DNA from: Clostridiales bacterium
Lineage (GTDB): Bacteria > Bacillota > Sulfobacillia > UBA995
Reading direction: 5' to 3'
Length of the DNA stretch: 5,947 nt
NCBI GenBank assembly: GCA_003517845.1
Contig: DOZU01000074.1
Location: forward strand, 1 to 5,947
Position 1 is the first letter of the stretch, and each line of letters begins with the position of its first letter. Below the pieces are notes generated by a model. That model saw nothing but the letters and a program-made list of their open reading frames with translations, had not been told where the DNA came from and searched no databases. Shown here piece by piece: positions 5,016 to 5,947 of this stretch. Position numbers and translations under genes: made by a program.

Positions 5016-5152
5016 CGCTCACGCCCCCCGGATGCTAGTCTGGCGGAGTGATTCCCCTCGGAGGGTGCGGGTTCCTCTCTGGTCGCATCGGGACGCAGGA
5101 CATCGCCGGGAGAACATGGAAGATGATGTTTCCCATAGAGAGGAGCATGACC
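5016..5152. promoter_or_regulatory. Divergent intergenic region of the CBS and epimerase genes
   Basis: The 137 bases between the two divergent starts must hold promoters for both directions, but I find no convincing -35/-10 pair. The epimerase ribosome binding site AGAGGAG ends at 5145. Confidence 0.35.
5139..5145 (+). promoter_or_regulatory. Ribosome binding site deciding the epimerase TTG start
   Basis: AGAGGAG with 7 bases to TTG 5153 but only 1 base to ATG 5147. Spacing therefore favours the TTG start. Confidence 0.55.
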
Positions 5153-5947
5153 TTGCGCATCGTCCAGCTGGCGGTACGAGCGTGGGACCTGAAGCTCGGG
5201 AGTCCGTTCACCATCTCCCTGGGGACCTTCCACGAAGCGCCGAATGTCCTGGTAGAGGTGGAGATCGAGACCGCGGAAGGCAGGAGAGTGCGGGGGTACG
5301 GAGAGGGCGCGCCCACCACCATGGTGGCCGGAGAGACCCGCGAGGGCACCCTGGCGTTCCTGGGGCAGGTCGCTCCCTTGCTGGAAGGGCGCGAAGCGGA
5401 GGACCTGGAGGGGATCCACGCGCTGTTGAACCGGGTCAGCCCCCGGCATTTCGCGGGCAAGGCCGCCGCCGATCTTGCCCTGCACGACGCCGTCGCCCGG
5501 GCGGCCGGGGTGCCGCTGGCCGGGTGGCTGGGAGGAGTGACCCGCCCTTTCCCCACCGACGTCACGGTTGGCCTGGATACCCCGGCGGCCATGGCTGACA
5601 GAGCGGAGAAGGAAGTCAGGGCCGGATTCTCGGTGCTCAAGCTCAAGTTGGGATCGACCGAGGCGGAAGATATGGAGCGGGTCCAGCGGGTGCGGGCCCG
5701 GGTAGGTCCCGGGGTCGGCCTGCGGCTGGACGCCAATCAGGCGTGGACGCCGCTCGCGGCCTTGCGGATCATCGAGCGGGTGGAGCCGCTCGGCATTGAG
5801 CTGGTGGAACAGCCGGTGCGGGCGGGGAATGTGCGGGGGTTGGCCGAGGTGGCCCAGAGGTCGCCGGTGCCGATCATGGCGGACGAAAGCCTGTTCACCC
5901 CCGAGGACGCTTTCCGGCTGGCCAACCAGCAGGCTTGCCACGTATTC
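5153..5947 (+). CDS. Enolase-superfamily dipeptide epimerase (L-Ala-D/L-Glu epimerase-like), partial
   Basis: The gene runs off the right edge; 265 residues are visible of a family of about 350. The N-terminal capping domain (about 1-120) contains DLKLGSPFTISLGTFHEAPN and YGEGAPT. The barrel follows with the KxK catalytic motif (VLKLKLG, Lys163 and Lys165) and the three Mg2+ ligands Asp193 (LDAN), Glu219 (VEQP) and Asp244 (ADES). This is the signature of the MLE-like branch that epimerises dipeptides, such as L-Ala-D-Glu from peptidoglycan recycling. The second catalytic Lys should lie just past the edge. Start: TTG at 5153 has AGAGGAG 7 bases upstream and gives the usual family N-terminus (MRIV.L.VR). 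In-frame ATGs at 5147 (too close to that site) and 5126 are alternatives. Muconate or o-succinylbenzoate-type activity cannot be excluded from this part alone. Confidence 0.88.
   Translation, partial: MRIVQLAVRAWDLKLGSPFTISLGTFHEAPNVLVEVEIETAEGRRVRGYGEGAPTTMVAGETREGTLAFLGQVAPLLEGREAEDLEGIHALLNRVSPRHFAGKAAADLALHDAVARAAGVPLAGWLGGVTRPFPTDVTVGLDTPAAMADRAEKEVRAGFSVLKLKLGSTEAEDMERVQRVRARVGPGVGLRLDANQAWTPLAALRIIERVEPLGIELVEQPVRAGNVRGLAEVAQRSPVPIMADESLFTPEDAFRLANQQACHVF

Noticed and set aside
5012..5941. 309-codon minus-strand open frame opposite the epimerase
   Set aside because: The plus strand encodes an enolase-superfamily protein with all expected metal ligands. The minus frame has no family pattern.

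Overview
The window is a GC-rich bacterial segment with strong GGAG-type ribosome binding sites and frequent TTG and GTG starts. This, together with a 58-residue basic protein of a type I associate with Firmicutes, suggests a high-GC Firmicute-like lineage (Limnochordia, Symbiobacteria or Thermaerobacter-like). That placement is inference; there is no rRNA or other marker gene here.

Layout, left to right. (1) 1-42: the first codons of a minus-strand gene leaving the left edge, preceded by a hairpin-rich leader (about 60-175). (2) 174-522, minus: a broken stretch where the start of a cupin gene, with an intact ribosome binding site, is joined out of frame to an internal piece of an oligopeptide/nickel-type ABC transporter substrate-binding protein. 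(3) 711-2837, minus: an intact 708-residue P1B heavy-metal ATPase. It has a His-Asp repeat tail instead of a classical metal-binding domain, and Asn / His-Asn membrane residues that resemble CtpC-type rather than ZntA-type pumps. A sigma70-like promoter lies about 110 bases upstream of its start. (4) 3059-4141, minus: three consecutive decayed genes in operon order: a DUF6978-like protein, a DUF1828/DUF1829 protein and the N-terminus of HsdR (type I restriction subunit R). Each is broken by frameshift, deletion or truncation, yet the vestiges of translational coupling (ATGA, GTGA) are still readable. (5) 4298-5015, minus: a tandem-CBS-domain protein followed by a 58-residue basic protein. (6) 5153-5947, plus and divergent from the CBS gene: the first 265 residues of an enolase-superfamily dipeptide epimerase, cut by the right edge.

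Intact genes are the ATPase, the CBS protein, the small basic protein and (within the window) the epimerase. The stretches on both sides of the ATPase are graveyards of gene fragments, typical of a place where DNA has been gained and lost repeatedly. The most notable signal is the three-gene ruin upstream of the ATPase. Its overlapping stop/start junctions indicate that DUF6978, DUF1828/1829 and HsdR were once co-translated, which points to an accessory module tied to a type I restriction system. A working version should be sought in relatives.
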